Counted from the stretch's first letter, positions 37,213 to 46,907 are shown. The stretch: DNA of 64,000 nt from Shewanella waksmanii ATCC BAA-643 (GCF_000518805.1 NZ_JAEH01000022.1:1-64000); one strand, 5' to 3'. Program-made: numbers and translations. Notes: a model not told the origin generated them from the letters alone.

Positions 37213-37830
37213 ATGCCAAGCCTACATATTTCAGCCAGATTTGATTTTGCTAAGCCTAGCAACCATTGCCATGATGTGATGGTGCGTAGCTTAATCAAAC
37301 ATCAATTGCTACAGATTAAGCCGCAAACCACTAAGGCAAAGTGCACCGTATCCGCTAAACCTCGCGCTTTGAGCTGGCAAAGATTACCGATTGCGTGGAC
37401 CATCTTGTTGCTGAGCTTATTAGCTGTATACCAATGTCAGGCCGCCACTGAGCTTGAATCGCTGCCTGTGCAAGATTGGTCTATCAGTTTTGATAACATT
37501 CTCATTGGCAGCAATACGCTACTTGGCGATACACCGGCGCTCGCCTCGTCCTTGCAAGGCACTCTTTATCAAGGTTGGGGAGCTAAGCTGGCCTATGCTT
37601 ATCAAGTTGACGATATGTAGTTGCAGTGGGGAGTCGGGGCATTTCAGTGGGCGCACAACATGACCTTAAGTGCAGACCAGCACCTGCGTGTTGGCACGGC
37701 CCCCTATGCCCATATCGGTGTAGATATTCAATCTACACCTTATCAGCGTTTAAGTTTACGTGTGCAACATATGCAGCTTGAAAATACAGCGTATCAGCAG
37801 TTGGGACTATCGTTTAAGTGGTTGTTTTAA
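37213..37830 (+). pseudogene. Unknown envelope protein gene interrupted by an amber codon
   Basis: One frame runs from ATG 37213 (behind GGAGG, spacing five) to 37830, but a TAG at 37618-37620 splits it after 135 codons. The frame continues with protein-like sequence (LQWGVGAFQWAHNMTLSADQ) to SFKWLF, a terminal aromatic typical of outer-membrane barrels. The first part has about 55 basic residues, then a hydrophobic segment (IAWTILLLSLLAVYQC then QA) that would be the signal or anchor, followed by alternating strands. Whole length would be about 205 residues. I do not recognise the family. It is probably a recent nonsense mutation; suppression or a sequencing error is possible. Confidence 0.62.
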
Positions 37831-37932
37831 ATCAAGGATACAACTTGTATCACTATTTAAGAGGATGATGATTTCATCTTGTTGGTGTTGCAGTTATAGT
37901 GTGGATATTAGGGCTATCAGCGGAAAATTAAC

Positions 37933-38337
37933 ATGAGCGCGGTATCTGGTCACATAGTCAACGAAGCACGTCCTTCTGTGTCGATTGGTATTACTCCCAC
38001 AGCAGTAAATCAACAAAATGGGTCGGCTGTTCCGGCCTCGATTAGCAAAGTATCGGTAGAGGTGACCTTATCACCTGCAGGCCAAGCGCTTAGCGACCAA
38101 GCTAATTCGGTAAAGCCTGAATCAGAAGCAAAACCTGCACAGCGCCCCGATGAAGAGACTGCCACAGATAAAACTAATTGTCAGTGTGACAAAGCCCCTG
38201 TAGCAGATAACAAAGACCCGCAAGACAATACTGTGGTTGATAAAACCACGGAGTCTGAAGAGGACGACAGCTACGGCTTTGGAAAATACATTAAAGCGGC
38301 GGCAGGCATCGGCAGTATCATAGCCCTGTTTGCCTGA
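37933..38337 (+). CDS. Unknown acidic protein with hydrophobic C-terminus
   Basis: Protein of 134 residues that I do not recognise. It has a Ser/Val-rich N-terminal half (SIGITPTAVNQQNGSA, VEVTLSPAGQALSDQ), then an acidic low-complexity region rich in Glu, Asp, Lys and Thr with CQC (about 88-90), and a short hydrophobic end (FGKYIKAAAGIGSIIALFA). No signal peptide. The VTLSPAGQAL patch resembles one found near the start of several uncharacterised surface-related proteins in gammaproteobacteria. It is monocistronic, with a terminator right after it. Confidence 0.6.
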   Translation: MSAVSGHIVNEARPSVSIGITPTAVNQQNGSAVPASISKVSVEVTLSPAGQALSDQANSVKPESEAKPAQRPDEETATDKTNCQCDKAPVADNKDPQDNTVVDKTTESEEDDSYGFGKYIKAAAGIGSIIALFA

Positions 38338-38358
38338 TTCAATCAGCTGGTTTCAGAG

Positions 38359-38386
38359 AAAAAAGGCACCGTAAGGTGCCTTTTTT
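38359..38386. terminator. Bidirectional terminator
   Basis: Stem AAAAAAGGCACC / GGTGCCTTTTTT around GTAA, between the acidic-protein gene and the convergent fetB gene, with T-runs both ways. Confidence 0.92.
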
Positions 38387-38391
38387 AATGG

Positions 38392-39186
38392 TTATTCATG
38401 GCTAAGCTGCTTGATCGCAATATAACCTGTGCTGTGCAGCGCAACCCGTAAGGTAAGCAGCAGAGCAATGGTTACCGATATGCTGAGCATCACAAAAATG
38501 GCCACCATAATAATGAGTTGGTATTTCACCGCAATCATAGGATCTGTGCCCCCCAATATCTGGCCTGTCATCATACCGGGCAAAGTGACTAACCCTGTTG
38601 TCGCCATGGAAGCTAGGATAGGTGCTTGTGATTGCTGCAAGGCAGACTGGACAAAAGGCCACGCTGCTTGACGGGGTGTTGCCCCTAATACTAACGCAGA
38701 CTCATAATCAGCTTTCTTTTCGCTAAAGGCGCTAAATAGGCGTTGCAGCGCAACGATATTGCCGCTTAAGCCGTTGCCTAATAACATCCCAGCCAATGGA
38801 ATTAAGTACTGTGCACTGTAAAAAGGCGAGGGCTGTAGCAGCACAATTAAAAGCAGCACCATTAAGGGGAAGGTCGCAGCGCTTAAGGCAATGGCAAGGG
38901 GGCTAAAAAGCGCTCTTTTAGGCAGTTTAGCACCAGACAAAATGGCACTAGCTCCAACCAATACCATCACTAACAACCAGGCGATATTTAGCCAAGGATT
39001 GTTCAGTTCAAACAGCACGCCGAGATAAAGCCCAACCAAAATAAGCTGTATCGTCATACGAGCGACAGCAGTGACGATCTCTTTGCCTAACTTCAGCCTA
39101 AAGTAGGCGTTGATTGCCGCAGGTATCACCAATGTGAGCAAAAACAAACTGACAGTTAACCAGCTGATATCAATGGTGGCTTGCAT
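38392..39186 (-). CDS. fetB: FetB-like (UPF0014) ABC permease
   Basis: Inner-membrane protein of 264 residues with about seven helices, UPF0014 family; E. coli FetB is the permease of an iron exporter. Family signatures are the MLLGNGLSGNIVALQR region near residue 135 and ASMATTGLVTLPGMMTGQIL near residue 195. The cognate ATPase gene fetA usually lies next to it but is not adjacent here: upstream is zapE and downstream a convergent gene. Either the ATPase is encoded elsewhere or this permease works alone. The substrate, iron or another metal, is inferred from the family. Confidence 0.85.
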   Translation of the reverse strand: MQATIDISWLTVSLFLLTLVIPAAINAYFRLKLGKEIVTAVARMTIQLILVGLYLGVLFELNNPWLNIAWLLVMVLVGASAILSGAKLPKRALFSPLAIALSAATFPLMVLLLIVLLQPSPFYSAQYLIPLAGMLLGNGLSGNIVALQRLFSAFSEKKADYESALVLGATPRQAAWPFVQSALQQSQAPILASMATTGLVTLPGMMTGQILGGTDPMIAVKYQLIIMVAIFVMLSISVTIALLLTLRVALHSTGYIAIKQLSHE

Positions 39187-39266
39187 GGCTTTGACCTTAA
39201 ATATTGAGTGGCATCAGTGTAGCGTGTTTACCTGATTGTTGGCAGCCTATCACGCACATTATTACG

Positions 39267-40409
39267 TCAATCGCCTTGGCTGTGGGGTTTAGGGGCTTGG
39301 GCTAAATAGGCACTCGATTGCATCTCTTTTAAACGGCTGTTTGTGCGTCTAAACTCAAAACTTAATGCACCTTGGTGATAAAGTTCGTCTAGTGGTACGT
39401 CTGCCTGTATGTATAAATTGACTTGTCTGTCATATAACTCGTCAACTAAAGCAATAAAGCGCCGAGCAGGGTCGTCATTGAGTGCGTATGCAAGTTGCCG
39501 TGCGCCCGTCGCCGTGGCTCCAATGCCATCTTCAGTACCTCTGGCTTTTATCCAGCTTTTTGGCTCGCCGCCCAGCACAGGTACATGACTTAGCAGGATA
39601 GTCTGATATCGATTAGCTAATTCGATATAGTCGAGTGCAGAACGCGGGCCTTGGCATAAGGCTGTAAAATCGACCCACAGGATATTCGTCGTGCGTTGAA
39701 TGACATCAATTTGCCTATCTAACACCGTTATTGCACGTTTGGTCACTGAATGATTGAAATCATTGAGCTGTTCGAATAAGCGAGAAAACGCCTGCTTGTC
39801 AGTAAAGTAAGCCGGTTGCAGTTCAAGGCTTCTAAGGCGATAGTCTTGCTGGGCTTGTAAATGTAGGCTTTTTGTTTGCTTTTCAATTAAGTCAATACAA
39901 GGTAAAAATCGTTCGCGTTGTAGACCGTTGGCATAAAGTTGGTTAACAGCGACGTTCGAGGTGGCGACTAGCACCACACCTTGCTGAAACAGCGCTTCAA
40001 ATAGCCGATATAGAATAATGGCATCTCCAATGTCATTGACAAAAAACTCATCAAAGCATAGCACTTCACATGTCAATGCAAGTTCGCTCGCTATCTGCTC
40101 TATTGAGGTGGCTGCGTCACCATATTGATTCAATTGACGGTGCACTTGTGACATAAACCGATGAAAGTGCAAACGTTGTGGCTTAATCTTGTCGCTGTTT
40201 TGGCAGGCGTGGAAAAACAGATCCATTAGCCGAGTCTTACCGCGACCCACATCGCCCCATAAATAGAGACCTGTTACCGGCTGCGATTGACTCTGCAATT
40301 GCTGAAACAAGCTTTGTAACTGCTGCACAGCATGTTGTTGTGCGGGATCAAAAATTAAAGCTTTGCTATCTAGCAGGTTCTGATAGTGGCAAAGAGGAGA
40401 GGCGGCCAT
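39267..40409 (-). CDS. zapE: ZapE/AFG1-like ATPase
   Basis: Cytosolic P-loop ATPase of 380 residues, ZapE/AFG1 family; E. coli ZapE (375) acts at the Z-ring late in division and under low oxygen. Walker A is GDVGRGKT (near residue 53) and Walker B is VLCFDEFFVNDIGDA, both typical, and WVDFTALCQGPRSALDYIEL is the family's sensor region. The start at 40409 (MAASPLCHYQNLL) agrees with family length; an upstream reading to 40517 overlaps the regulator gene and looks non-coding. It may be cotranscribed with the LuxR-type gene before it. A second family member elsewhere in the genome is possible, so the division role is not certain. Confidence 0.85.
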   Translation of the reverse strand: MAASPLCHYQNLLDSKALIFDPAQQHAVQQLQSLFQQLQSQSQPVTGLYLWGDVGRGKTRLMDLFFHACQNSDKIKPQRLHFHRFMSQVHRQLNQYGDAATSIEQIASELALTCEVLCFDEFFVNDIGDAIILYRLFEALFQQGVVLVATSNVAVNQLYANGLQRERFLPCIDLIEKQTKSLHLQAQQDYRLRSLELQPAYFTDKQAFSRLFEQLNDFNHSVTKRAITVLDRQIDVIQRTTNILWVDFTALCQGPRSALDYIELANRYQTILLSHVPVLGGEPKSWIKARGTEDGIGATATGARQLAYALNDDPARRFIALVDELYDRQVNLYIQADVPLDELYHQGALSFEFRRTNSRLKEMQSSAYLAQAPKPHSQGD

Positions 40410-40500
40410 GGTTGTCCATTGCAGGTTTTCTAGGTTGGCCTGATTGTAAGTTGAGGATCGCCAGCATGCAATGATGATCCTACCTTGTCTAACACCTTGT

Positions 40501-41118
40501 CTATCTCGAGTAGGCAAGTAATAGTTGGCTACGGTTTTTGACCTTAGTCTTTTTGTAGATATTCTGTAAATGCATCTTAATGGTATTAATTGATACCGAT
40601 AATCTTTCTGCCACTTCGTTATTACTCAGGCCCATACAGACAAGAGATAGGACTTCCTGCTCTTTTTTAGTGGTGAGTTTAAATAATGACAGGTATTCAG
40701 TTGAAGCGATGGGGCGTTGTTGACTCAATATATAGCGAGACAAGGCTTTATTACTAAATGATAAATTGCCTTCTAAGGTATCTTTAATGACTTTTAAAAG
40801 TAAATAAGTCGGTTGCTTGCTATCGCAGGCGCCAGAAAACCCTTGATTTAACAGCGCTAACTCATCATTTAGGCATAAGTTTTTACTGATGGCGATATGT
40901 TTACCGGTATCAAAGAGGCTGCGATCTAAGTTCATCATCGCTATGGGTAAATCATTGATAAAATGAATCAGTATCTTCTTTCTACTGGCGGAATGCGCCC
41001 ATGCAAAGGTCGCATCTTGATCGCTATTTAGGGCTAAGTCTAATAAACCGGCACAGCTATTTAACAGCTGTAGATCTGCAGGCTCGTGACTAAGTGTGAA
41101 TAATTCACCTTCATACAT
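40501..41118 (-). CDS. LuxR-type transcription regulator beside the T6SS locus
   Basis: Protein of 205 residues with a C-terminal LuxR/FixJ helix-turn-helix (TTKKEQEVLSLVCMGLSNNE then VAERLSVSINTIKMHLQNIY, about 150-195). The first 140 residues contain no response-regulator aspartate site or autoinducer domain that I recognise, so its signal is unknown. The start is well supported by AAGGATATGAG. It is divergent from ppkA across 629 bases of AT-rich DNA, the usual place for a cluster regulator. That it controls the T6SS is inference. Confidence 0.82.
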   Translation of the reverse strand: MYEGELFTLSHEPADLQLLNSCAGLLDLALNSDQDATFAWAHSASRKKILIHFINDLPIAMMNLDRSLFDTGKHIAISKNLCLNDELALLNQGFSGACDSKQPTYLLLKVIKDTLEGNLSFSNKALSRYILSQQRPIASTEYLSLFKLTTKKEQEVLSLVCMGLSNNEVAERLSVSINTIKMHLQNIYKKTKVKNRSQLLLAYSR

Positions 41119-41747
41119 CTCATATCCTTATGACATCTTAGCATGTGCAAATTGTTACTTCAGATAGGATTTATTTTGATTGTTATTATCCTTTAGGGCG
41201 GTATTTTAGTGATTCATTTATATAAATCAATACTTGTTTCGTTAATATCATGATTAATTTTATTGCTTGTTGGTTTTCATCAAATGGTCTAGTGGATAAA
41301 TCACGCGTTAATTGCGGATGGTAGCGCTTTCAGTATTCTATTGGTGGTGATTTTTATTTTTATATACTTAGGTATTATATATGGTGCCTCTTCGCGATAT
41401 TATATACAAAATGAGTCATGTTAAATATGATGTTGTCGTCATACTTTAATTATGTGTTTTTTATTTTTGTTGTTTATATTCAGTTGCTTGTAGCTGTATA
41501 CCTTGAAGCGAGGGAGGTGGTTGTCGGCTGTTTGTAGTATAAAAGTATAGTTTTATATTAATACTGTATTTACAAATAATATTTGTTTTTGTTTTATATG
41601 GATTTTTATATTTGTCGATTTTTGTTTTGTATGAAAATAAATTTACATAGTTGTTTTTTAATTCTCTCTAATGCAAAATGTGCAACCTTAAATTATACCG
41701 CTCTATTTGTTTTTATAAGTGGTTAAGCGTTAGGGAATATTATACTT
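41119..41747. other. AT-rich divergent control region of the T6SS locus
   Basis: 629 bases, strongly AT-rich with many T-runs, between the LuxR-type gene and ppkA. It contains no gene. The composition is typical of H-NS-silenced promoters of acquired loci. I looked for a sigma-54 promoter and found no good match (a near hit at 41380 has the wrong spacing). Confidence 0.55.
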
Positions 41748-43724
41748 ATGGATAAGTTAAGGGAAAATGCACCCGCTCAGGATGATAAAACACTTATTGC
41801 TGGCATTGATTCACAAGATGTAGAAACCAGTGGTAATTTGGTTGGCCAATGTTTTAAAAACCGTTATCTGATTGAGTCTCATATTGGTAGCGGCGGTATG
41901 AGCGATATCTACAAAGCCAAAGATCTGCATTTTGAATCTGCTGGAATAACAGAACCTTATGTCGCTATTAAGGTGCTGTTGCCGCAATATAGCTCAACGC
42001 CTGAAGCCAAGCAGGTATTGGTTAGAGAAGCGCGAAAAACCCAGCAACTATCACATCCCAATATTATCCGCGTTTACGATGTTGATTCTGACGGCGAGCA
42101 TCATTTCTTAGTGATGGAGTGGCTTGATGGCGAGTCGTTAGATCAAGTTATCAAACGTTCTCGGCCACTGGGGATTAATTTTTCAGGCGTCATTAAAATC
42201 ATTACCCAAATAAGCTCAGCGTTGGAGTACACCCACAAACAGGGCATTGTTCATACTGATTTAAAACCATCGAATATAATTCTAACCCGGCAAGGTCAAA
42301 TAAAGGTTTTTGATTTTGGAGTAGCAAAGGCACTTCAACTTAACTTTGACAAATACGCAGTACAAAATCATCAAAATACGTCACCACTAAGTGGATTTAC
42401 CCCGGCGTATGCCAGTCTTGAACAGCTAGAAGGGCAAGATGGCTGTGCAGCAGATGATGTGTTTGCTTTCTCCTGTATTGTGTATGAATTGCTCAGTAGC
42501 AAACACCCTTATCAAAGGTTGGCAGCTAACCAAGTTGATTTGTCTAAGATTGAGCTTAAAAAGCCTAAAAATATCAATTGGCTATTATGGCCAGTACTCA
42601 AGAAAGGCTTGGCGTTACATAAACAAGATCGCGCACCTAGCGTTGACAGTATTGCACGGCGCTTAGCCTCTTCAAAGCTGCCGTTAATTAGCGCAACAGC
42701 AGCTGCCATCGCGGTTATCATATTGGGCGGTGTATTCTATCAATCTCAACAAAATCAATTGTCTATGCTTAATCAGCTTGTTGCGGTATCGGCTCAACAA
42801 CAACAGAAGTTAACTGATTATCAGCAACTTTCCGCGCAGCAATTATTATCTCAATTCTCGCAAATGACTGATATCAGTCCATTGACTAAGCACGGACTGC
42901 TTGCGTTAAAACAGCCGCAGGTTATGGCGGTACTGGCGCGCCAGATCGAGCAGGTGCCTCGGATTGGCAAAGGTCATTATCGTAATTTTGCCGAAATAAA
43001 TAAAATTTTGGCTACAGGCAGTCAGCTTTACCCTGATTCTGCAACGTTGGCAAAAATGCAGGGTGAAGTCGATCGAAATCAACAATCAGTATTAGATGCA
43101 CTATCAGATCGTTTGAACGTTTTGTTGGCCCAGGGCCGCTATGCCGAAATGGGTGATAATGATATCGCGGTGATTCTTAATGACATGCAGATGGTGCAAA
43201 CCGGTTATTCATTTGTGCCCGATGATGCAGCATTTAGTTTGTATCAGTCGCGTTTTGAACAAGCGCTATCTAATCATGATATTAAAACCATTGCTGAATT
43301 AAACAGTGTGGGTGAATTATTGTTTGTTCATCACCAACAGGCACAAGCGCTACTGGATCATGGTCAGCGTATGACAGTGGCAGTGAAAGCGATCAATAGC
43401 TATACCCAAGCCGTATCCCAAGGGGTGGACCAACCCTACCCCTATGCCGCAGCAGAAGTCTATTACCTTGAAACCTTTAATGAGTTGTCTGCACAACTTG
43501 ACGAGGTTGCTACGCCTAAGGAACTGCATGCATTTGATGGTGTTGTGACCGATTTGGCGACGAATTTGCCGCAGGATTTCCAACCCCTATTGAAATTAGA
43601 AAAGCGCGTAGCGGCGACCTATTTAAGATTCGCCAATATCTATATGGAGAAGCAGTACTTTAAGACTGCGAGAGACTTGATTGCGCGGGGCAATGAATTG
43701 TTTGAACGACTTGATGGCGTGTAG
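41748..43724 (+). CDS. ppkA: T6SS membrane Ser/Thr kinase PpkA
   Basis: Eukaryote-like kinase of 658 residues. The kinase domain (about 38-300) has the glycine loop GSGGMSDIY, lysine in YVAIKVLLP, the catalytic loop HTDLKPSN (Asp 171, HTD rather than HRD) and DFGVAK (Asp 189). One membrane helix at about 311-331 is followed by a periplasmic part of about 320 residues that lacks the VWA-type sensor seen in Pseudomonas PpkA. In the known pathway PpkA phosphorylates the FHA protein to switch the T6SS on and PppA reverses this; all three genes are here. It is first in the rightward locus. Confidence 0.9.
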   Translation: MDKLRENAPAQDDKTLIAGIDSQDVETSGNLVGQCFKNRYLIESHIGSGGMSDIYKAKDLHFESAGITEPYVAIKVLLPQYSSTPEAKQVLVREARKTQQLSHPNIIRVYDVDSDGEHHFLVMEWLDGESLDQVIKRSRPLGINFSGVIKIITQISSALEYTHKQGIVHTDLKPSNIILTRQGQIKVFDFGVAKALQLNFDKYAVQNHQNTSPLSGFTPAYASLEQLEGQDGCAADDVFAFSCIVYELLSSKHPYQRLAANQVDLSKIELKKPKNINWLLWPVLKKGLALHKQDRAPSVDSIARRLASSKLPLISATAAAIAVIILGGVFYQSQQNQLSMLNQLVAVSAQQQQKLTDYQQLSAQQLLSQFSQMTDISPLTKHGLLALKQPQVMAVLARQIEQVPRIGKGHYRNFAEINKILATGSQLYPDSATLAKMQGEVDRNQQSVLDALSDRLNVLLAQGRYAEMGDNDIAVILNDMQMVQTGYSFVPDDAAFSLYQSRFEQALSNHDIKTIAELNSVGELLFVHHQQAQALLDHGQRMTVAVKAINSYTQAVSQGVDQPYPYAAAEVYYLETFNELSAQLDEVATPKELHAFDGVVTDLATNLPQDFQPLLKLEKRVAATYLRFANIYMEKQYFKTARDLIARGNELFERLDGV

Positions 43725-43766
43725 ATCAAGTACCCGGTATACCAAGGATTAGGACTGTAAAACGAT

Positions 43767-45038
43767 ATGGAATTAGGTCTAGAAATTGTAAGTTATCATC
43801 GACTTTCTCCAGAGCAAGTCTCTGTTAAGGCGCTCAAAGAGTCGATCTCTTTGGGGCGATCAGAGAGCAATGACTGGCATCTGCCCGATCCCGAAAAAGT
43901 GGTGTCGGGCGTGCATGCTCGAATAGAAAAGCAGCATGATGGGTTTTACCTCCATGATGTCTCGACCAACGACCTATTTGTCAATCGAGCGGTTGAAGCG
44001 CTAGGAAAGAGTCGCCAGCATAAGCTGGTCGACGGTGATTTGCTGACTTTTGGTGATTATGAGGTCAAAGTAACGGCGCTGCAGAGTGGGAAAAACCTCG
44101 ATCCGATCGCGACAGGCGGCGATCGCTCGCAAGTGACCCCTGAAGCTCCGCAAGTTAGCGGCATTGAAGTTTCTAATGTACTTGGCGGTAACGCTGCGCC
44201 AAGACTTCCAGTTAGTGAGCCCTTAGCTACAACCAAGCAAGCGAATGGACTCGCCCCGCAAGTGAGTCATGACTTACAAGATCACTTTCAATTACCCAAT
44301 GCACCAATCCCAGAGGCTTGGGAGCATGAGTTTGGCGCGTCACCGAATCATACTGCGAGTCGACTTGATACTCGTGCAGAGCTCAGCCAGGTGTCAGCCA
44401 AGCCCCAGAGCCAGCCAAACGCGCAGCCATCTTGTGCGCCTGAAACCCAGGTGATGGATTCAGGAGAGATGAAGGCGTTTTTTGATGGTTTAGGTGTGGC
44501 GAAAGAGCAGCTACCAGCAGCGGTTTCAGAGGCGTTGTTGTTTGAAATGGGGCAAGGCATGAAGTTGATGCTTGAAGGTTTGATGGCCACGCTTCGTCAA
44601 CGCTCATCGTTAAAAAATCAATACCGCATTAACCAAACGACCTTTCAACAACAAGAAAATAATCCATTGAAATTTTCAGCATCCATTGATGATGTATTTC
44701 AAAACCTGTTTCTGCGTCGAAGCAGCACATTTTTGTCATCAAAGCAGGCCATTTCGGCCGCATTTAGTGATGCGCGTAAACATGATGAAGCTTTCATTGC
44801 CGGGGCATCGGGTGCCATGCAAGGCCTGCTATCACAGTTGGATCCGCTAAAGATCGAACAGCAAATGGCTCATTTATCACTGGTGGAAACGGTGTTGCCC
44901 GGTCAAAAGCAGATGAAGTATTGGAAGGTCTACAAGGGCTTGCATGACGATATGACAAGTGACTTTAGGCAGCAAGGACATGCTGCGCTATCTGATGATT
45001 TTATTAAGGCATATGACGAAAAAATTAAGTCATTATAA
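43767..45038 (+). CDS. tagH: T6SS FHA-domain protein TagH/Fha
   Basis: Protein of 423 residues. The N-terminal FHA domain (about 25-95) has the phosphothreonine-binding pattern SLGRSESNDWHLPD, VVSGVHARIE and VSTNDLFVN. A Pro/Gln/Ser-rich linker (about 125-230) leads to the helical type VI FHA C-terminal domain, which includes MELGQGMKLM-like and RQRSSLKNQYRINQTTFQQQ segments. It binds the phosphorylated target of PpkA and is needed for apparatus assembly in threonine-phosphorylation-controlled systems. It lies 42 bases after ppkA. Confidence 0.9.
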   Translation: MELGLEIVSYHRLSPEQVSVKALKESISLGRSESNDWHLPDPEKVVSGVHARIEKQHDGFYLHDVSTNDLFVNRAVEALGKSRQHKLVDGDLLTFGDYEVKVTALQSGKNLDPIATGGDRSQVTPEAPQVSGIEVSNVLGGNAAPRLPVSEPLATTKQANGLAPQVSHDLQDHFQLPNAPIPEAWEHEFGASPNHTASRLDTRAELSQVSAKPQSQPNAQPSCAPETQVMDSGEMKAFFDGLGVAKEQLPAAVSEALLFEMGQGMKLMLEGLMATLRQRSSLKNQYRINQTTFQQQENNPLKFSASIDDVFQNLFLRRSSTFLSSKQAISAAFSDARKHDEAFIAGASGAMQGLLSQLDPLKIEQQMAHLSLVETVLPGQKQMKYWKVYKGLHDDMTSDFRQQGHAALSDDFIKAYDEKIKSL

Positions 45039-45056
45039 CAAGTGTAGGTTAGGACT

Positions 45057-45527
45057 ATGAATATGAAATCTTGGCTGCTTGGTGCAGTGTTTTTAGGCTA
45101 TGGCGCGCTGATTAGTGGCTGTTCCACCATCAATGCCATCGTGCCGCCTTCAACAGATGTAATTTTCAATGCTTCGGCTGATATTAATCCAGATATCAAT
45201 GGTCGACCGTCTCCTGTGGTGGTGAAGCTGTTTGAGCTATCGTCACGCACGATCTTTGATACCCAAGACTTCTTCACTTTGTACGAGTCGGCGGAGCAGA
45301 TTTTAGGGCCCGATCTCATCAAGAAAGATGAGCTTGAAATGCAGCCCACACAGCAACTTGAGTATCCAATGACGCTCAATACTAATACCCGTTATATCGG
45401 TGTAGTGGTTGCTTATCGTGATATCGATGCATCTCGCTGGCGCTCTGTCGTTGAAGTTGACCCGACTGGCTACGATAACGTCAATATCAATATTGAAAAA
45501 ATTGCAGTGTATAGCACAGAGCAATAA
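45057..45527 (+). CDS. tssJ: T6SS outer-membrane lipoprotein TssJ
   Basis: Lipoprotein of 156 residues, the outer-membrane anchor of the TssJLM envelope complex. The signal ends in LISGC with lipid-bearing Cys 22. The body is the small transthyretin-like beta sandwich of the family (NINGRPSPVVVKLFELSS-like strands, DFFTLYESAEQILG). It follows tagH by 18 bases and precedes tssK, the order found in many T6SS clusters. Confidence 0.92.
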   Translation: MNMKSWLLGAVFLGYGALISGCSTINAIVPPSTDVIFNASADINPDINGRPSPVVVKLFELSSRTIFDTQDFFTLYESAEQILGPDLIKKDELEMQPTQQLEYPMTLNTNTRYIGVVVAYRDIDASRWRSVVEVDPTGYDNVNINIEKIAVYSTEQ

Positions 45528-45551
45528 CCACAGCAGCACAATAGGGAAGTT

Positions 45552-46880
45552 ATGAGCGATTTTAGCCCTGTGGCATGGACAGAAGGCATGTTTCTGCGGC
45601 CGCAACATATGCAACAACAAGAACGCTATCTGCACCACCAATATGCCAATTTATTGAATCGAATTACCCCAATGGCATGGGGGGTGTATAGCCTTGATAT
45701 TGACCATAGTCTGCTAAAGATCGGCCAGTTCCGATTAAATAGTATTGAGTGTGTATTTCCTGATAACACCCTGGCCGTACTGCCACAACAACACCCTCTA
45801 CCTGAGGTTATAACGGTTGCTGCGGGTACGACAGATCAACTGATTTATCTAGTGTTACCTGTGAGCAAAACCACTGGGCAAAACATTTCTGCCGGTGAGC
45901 AACGTACAATCACCCGATTTCATTTTGATGACCATAATATTGTCGACACCAGTGTTGGTGCCGAAGCCATGGAAGTGCTACAGGTGGCTAAACTGAATTG
46001 TCGTCTAAAACTACAAGCTGAAGACAGGGCTGGCTACGTCAGCATTGCTATCGCTCGTATCGTCGATGTATCAGATGAAGGCATGATTCGCCTCGACAGA
46101 AAATTTATTGCGCCTCGTCTCAGTATTGAGCATTGCAGTGTATTGCAGAGCATGGTGAGTGAAGTGCTCGGCATGACAGTACAGCGTGCTGACGCAATCG
46201 CCGCTAGATTAAGTCAAACCCAAGGCAATGCCAGCTCAATAGCGGATTTCTTGATGCTGCAGTTGTTAAATAAGTATCAGCCGATGTTAGAGCGCTTCCT
46301 CGCGACGCAGGGGGTTCACCCTGAACAGGTATTTAGCACGCTAGCTTGTTTTGCCGGCGAGCTTGCGACCTTTAGTGCTGCTGACAAGCGGGTAACTAAA
46401 TTACCGGAATATCAACATGAAAACTTGAGCCAAGGTTTTGCAGCATTAATGACTGTATTAAATCAGGCTCTGAGCAGTGTTTATGAACAAAGCGCGATTG
46501 AGTTGCCACTAGAGAAAACCAAATTTGGCATCTATTTCTCTAGCATTGCTGATAAAAGTGCCTTAGATAGTGCAGAATTTGTATTGGCTGTTAAAGCCAG
46601 TGTGCCGAATGAAGAGCTCAGACAACGCTTGCCGAGTCAGATTAAGGTGGGCTCTGTAGAAACGATTCGCGAGCTGGTCAATAACCAGTTGGCTGGTATT
46701 GGTGTTGTTAGCCTACCCGTTGCGCCGAGGCAGGTGCCTTATCACGCCGGCTATCATTACTTTCAGCTTGATAAATCCCATTCTCTTTGGCGTAGCCTGC
46801 ACTCTAGTGGCGGTATTGCCTTACATTTGTCTGGCCACTATCCCGATTTAGATATAGCACTATGGCTAGTCAATAGCTGA
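45552..46880 (+). CDS. tssK: T6SS baseplate protein TssK
   Basis: Baseplate protein of 442 residues that links the baseplate wedge to the TssJLM membrane complex. The N-terminus has the family's almost invariant WTEGMFLRPQHMQQQERYL; the C-terminal head has FGIYFSSIADKSA and the final domain around YHYFQLDKSH. Length and motifs are normal. It is fully in line with its neighbours, 24 bases after tssJ. Confidence 0.95.
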   Translation: MSDFSPVAWTEGMFLRPQHMQQQERYLHHQYANLLNRITPMAWGVYSLDIDHSLLKIGQFRLNSIECVFPDNTLAVLPQQHPLPEVITVAAGTTDQLIYLVLPVSKTTGQNISAGEQRTITRFHFDDHNIVDTSVGAEAMEVLQVAKLNCRLKLQAEDRAGYVSIAIARIVDVSDEGMIRLDRKFIAPRLSIEHCSVLQSMVSEVLGMTVQRADAIAARLSQTQGNASSIADFLMLQLLNKYQPMLERFLATQGVHPEQVFSTLACFAGELATFSAADKRVTKLPEYQHENLSQGFAALMTVLNQALSSVYEQSAIELPLEKTKFGIYFSSIADKSALDSAEFVLAVKASVPNEELRQRLPSQIKVGSVETIRELVNNQLAGIGVVSLPVAPRQVPYHAGYHYFQLDKSHSLWRSLHSSGGIALHLSGHYPDLDIALWLVNS

Positions 46881-46907
46881 TCTTCACCATATTAAGGATG
46901 ATATAAC

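Noticed and set aside
40410..40517. Longer N-terminus for zapE
   Set aside because: Would overlap the regulator gene and adds sequence without family resemblance; ATG 40409 gives the normal length.
41378..41395. Possible sigma-54 promoter before ppkA
   Set aside because: GG and GC elements are one base too close and the flanking bases do not match.
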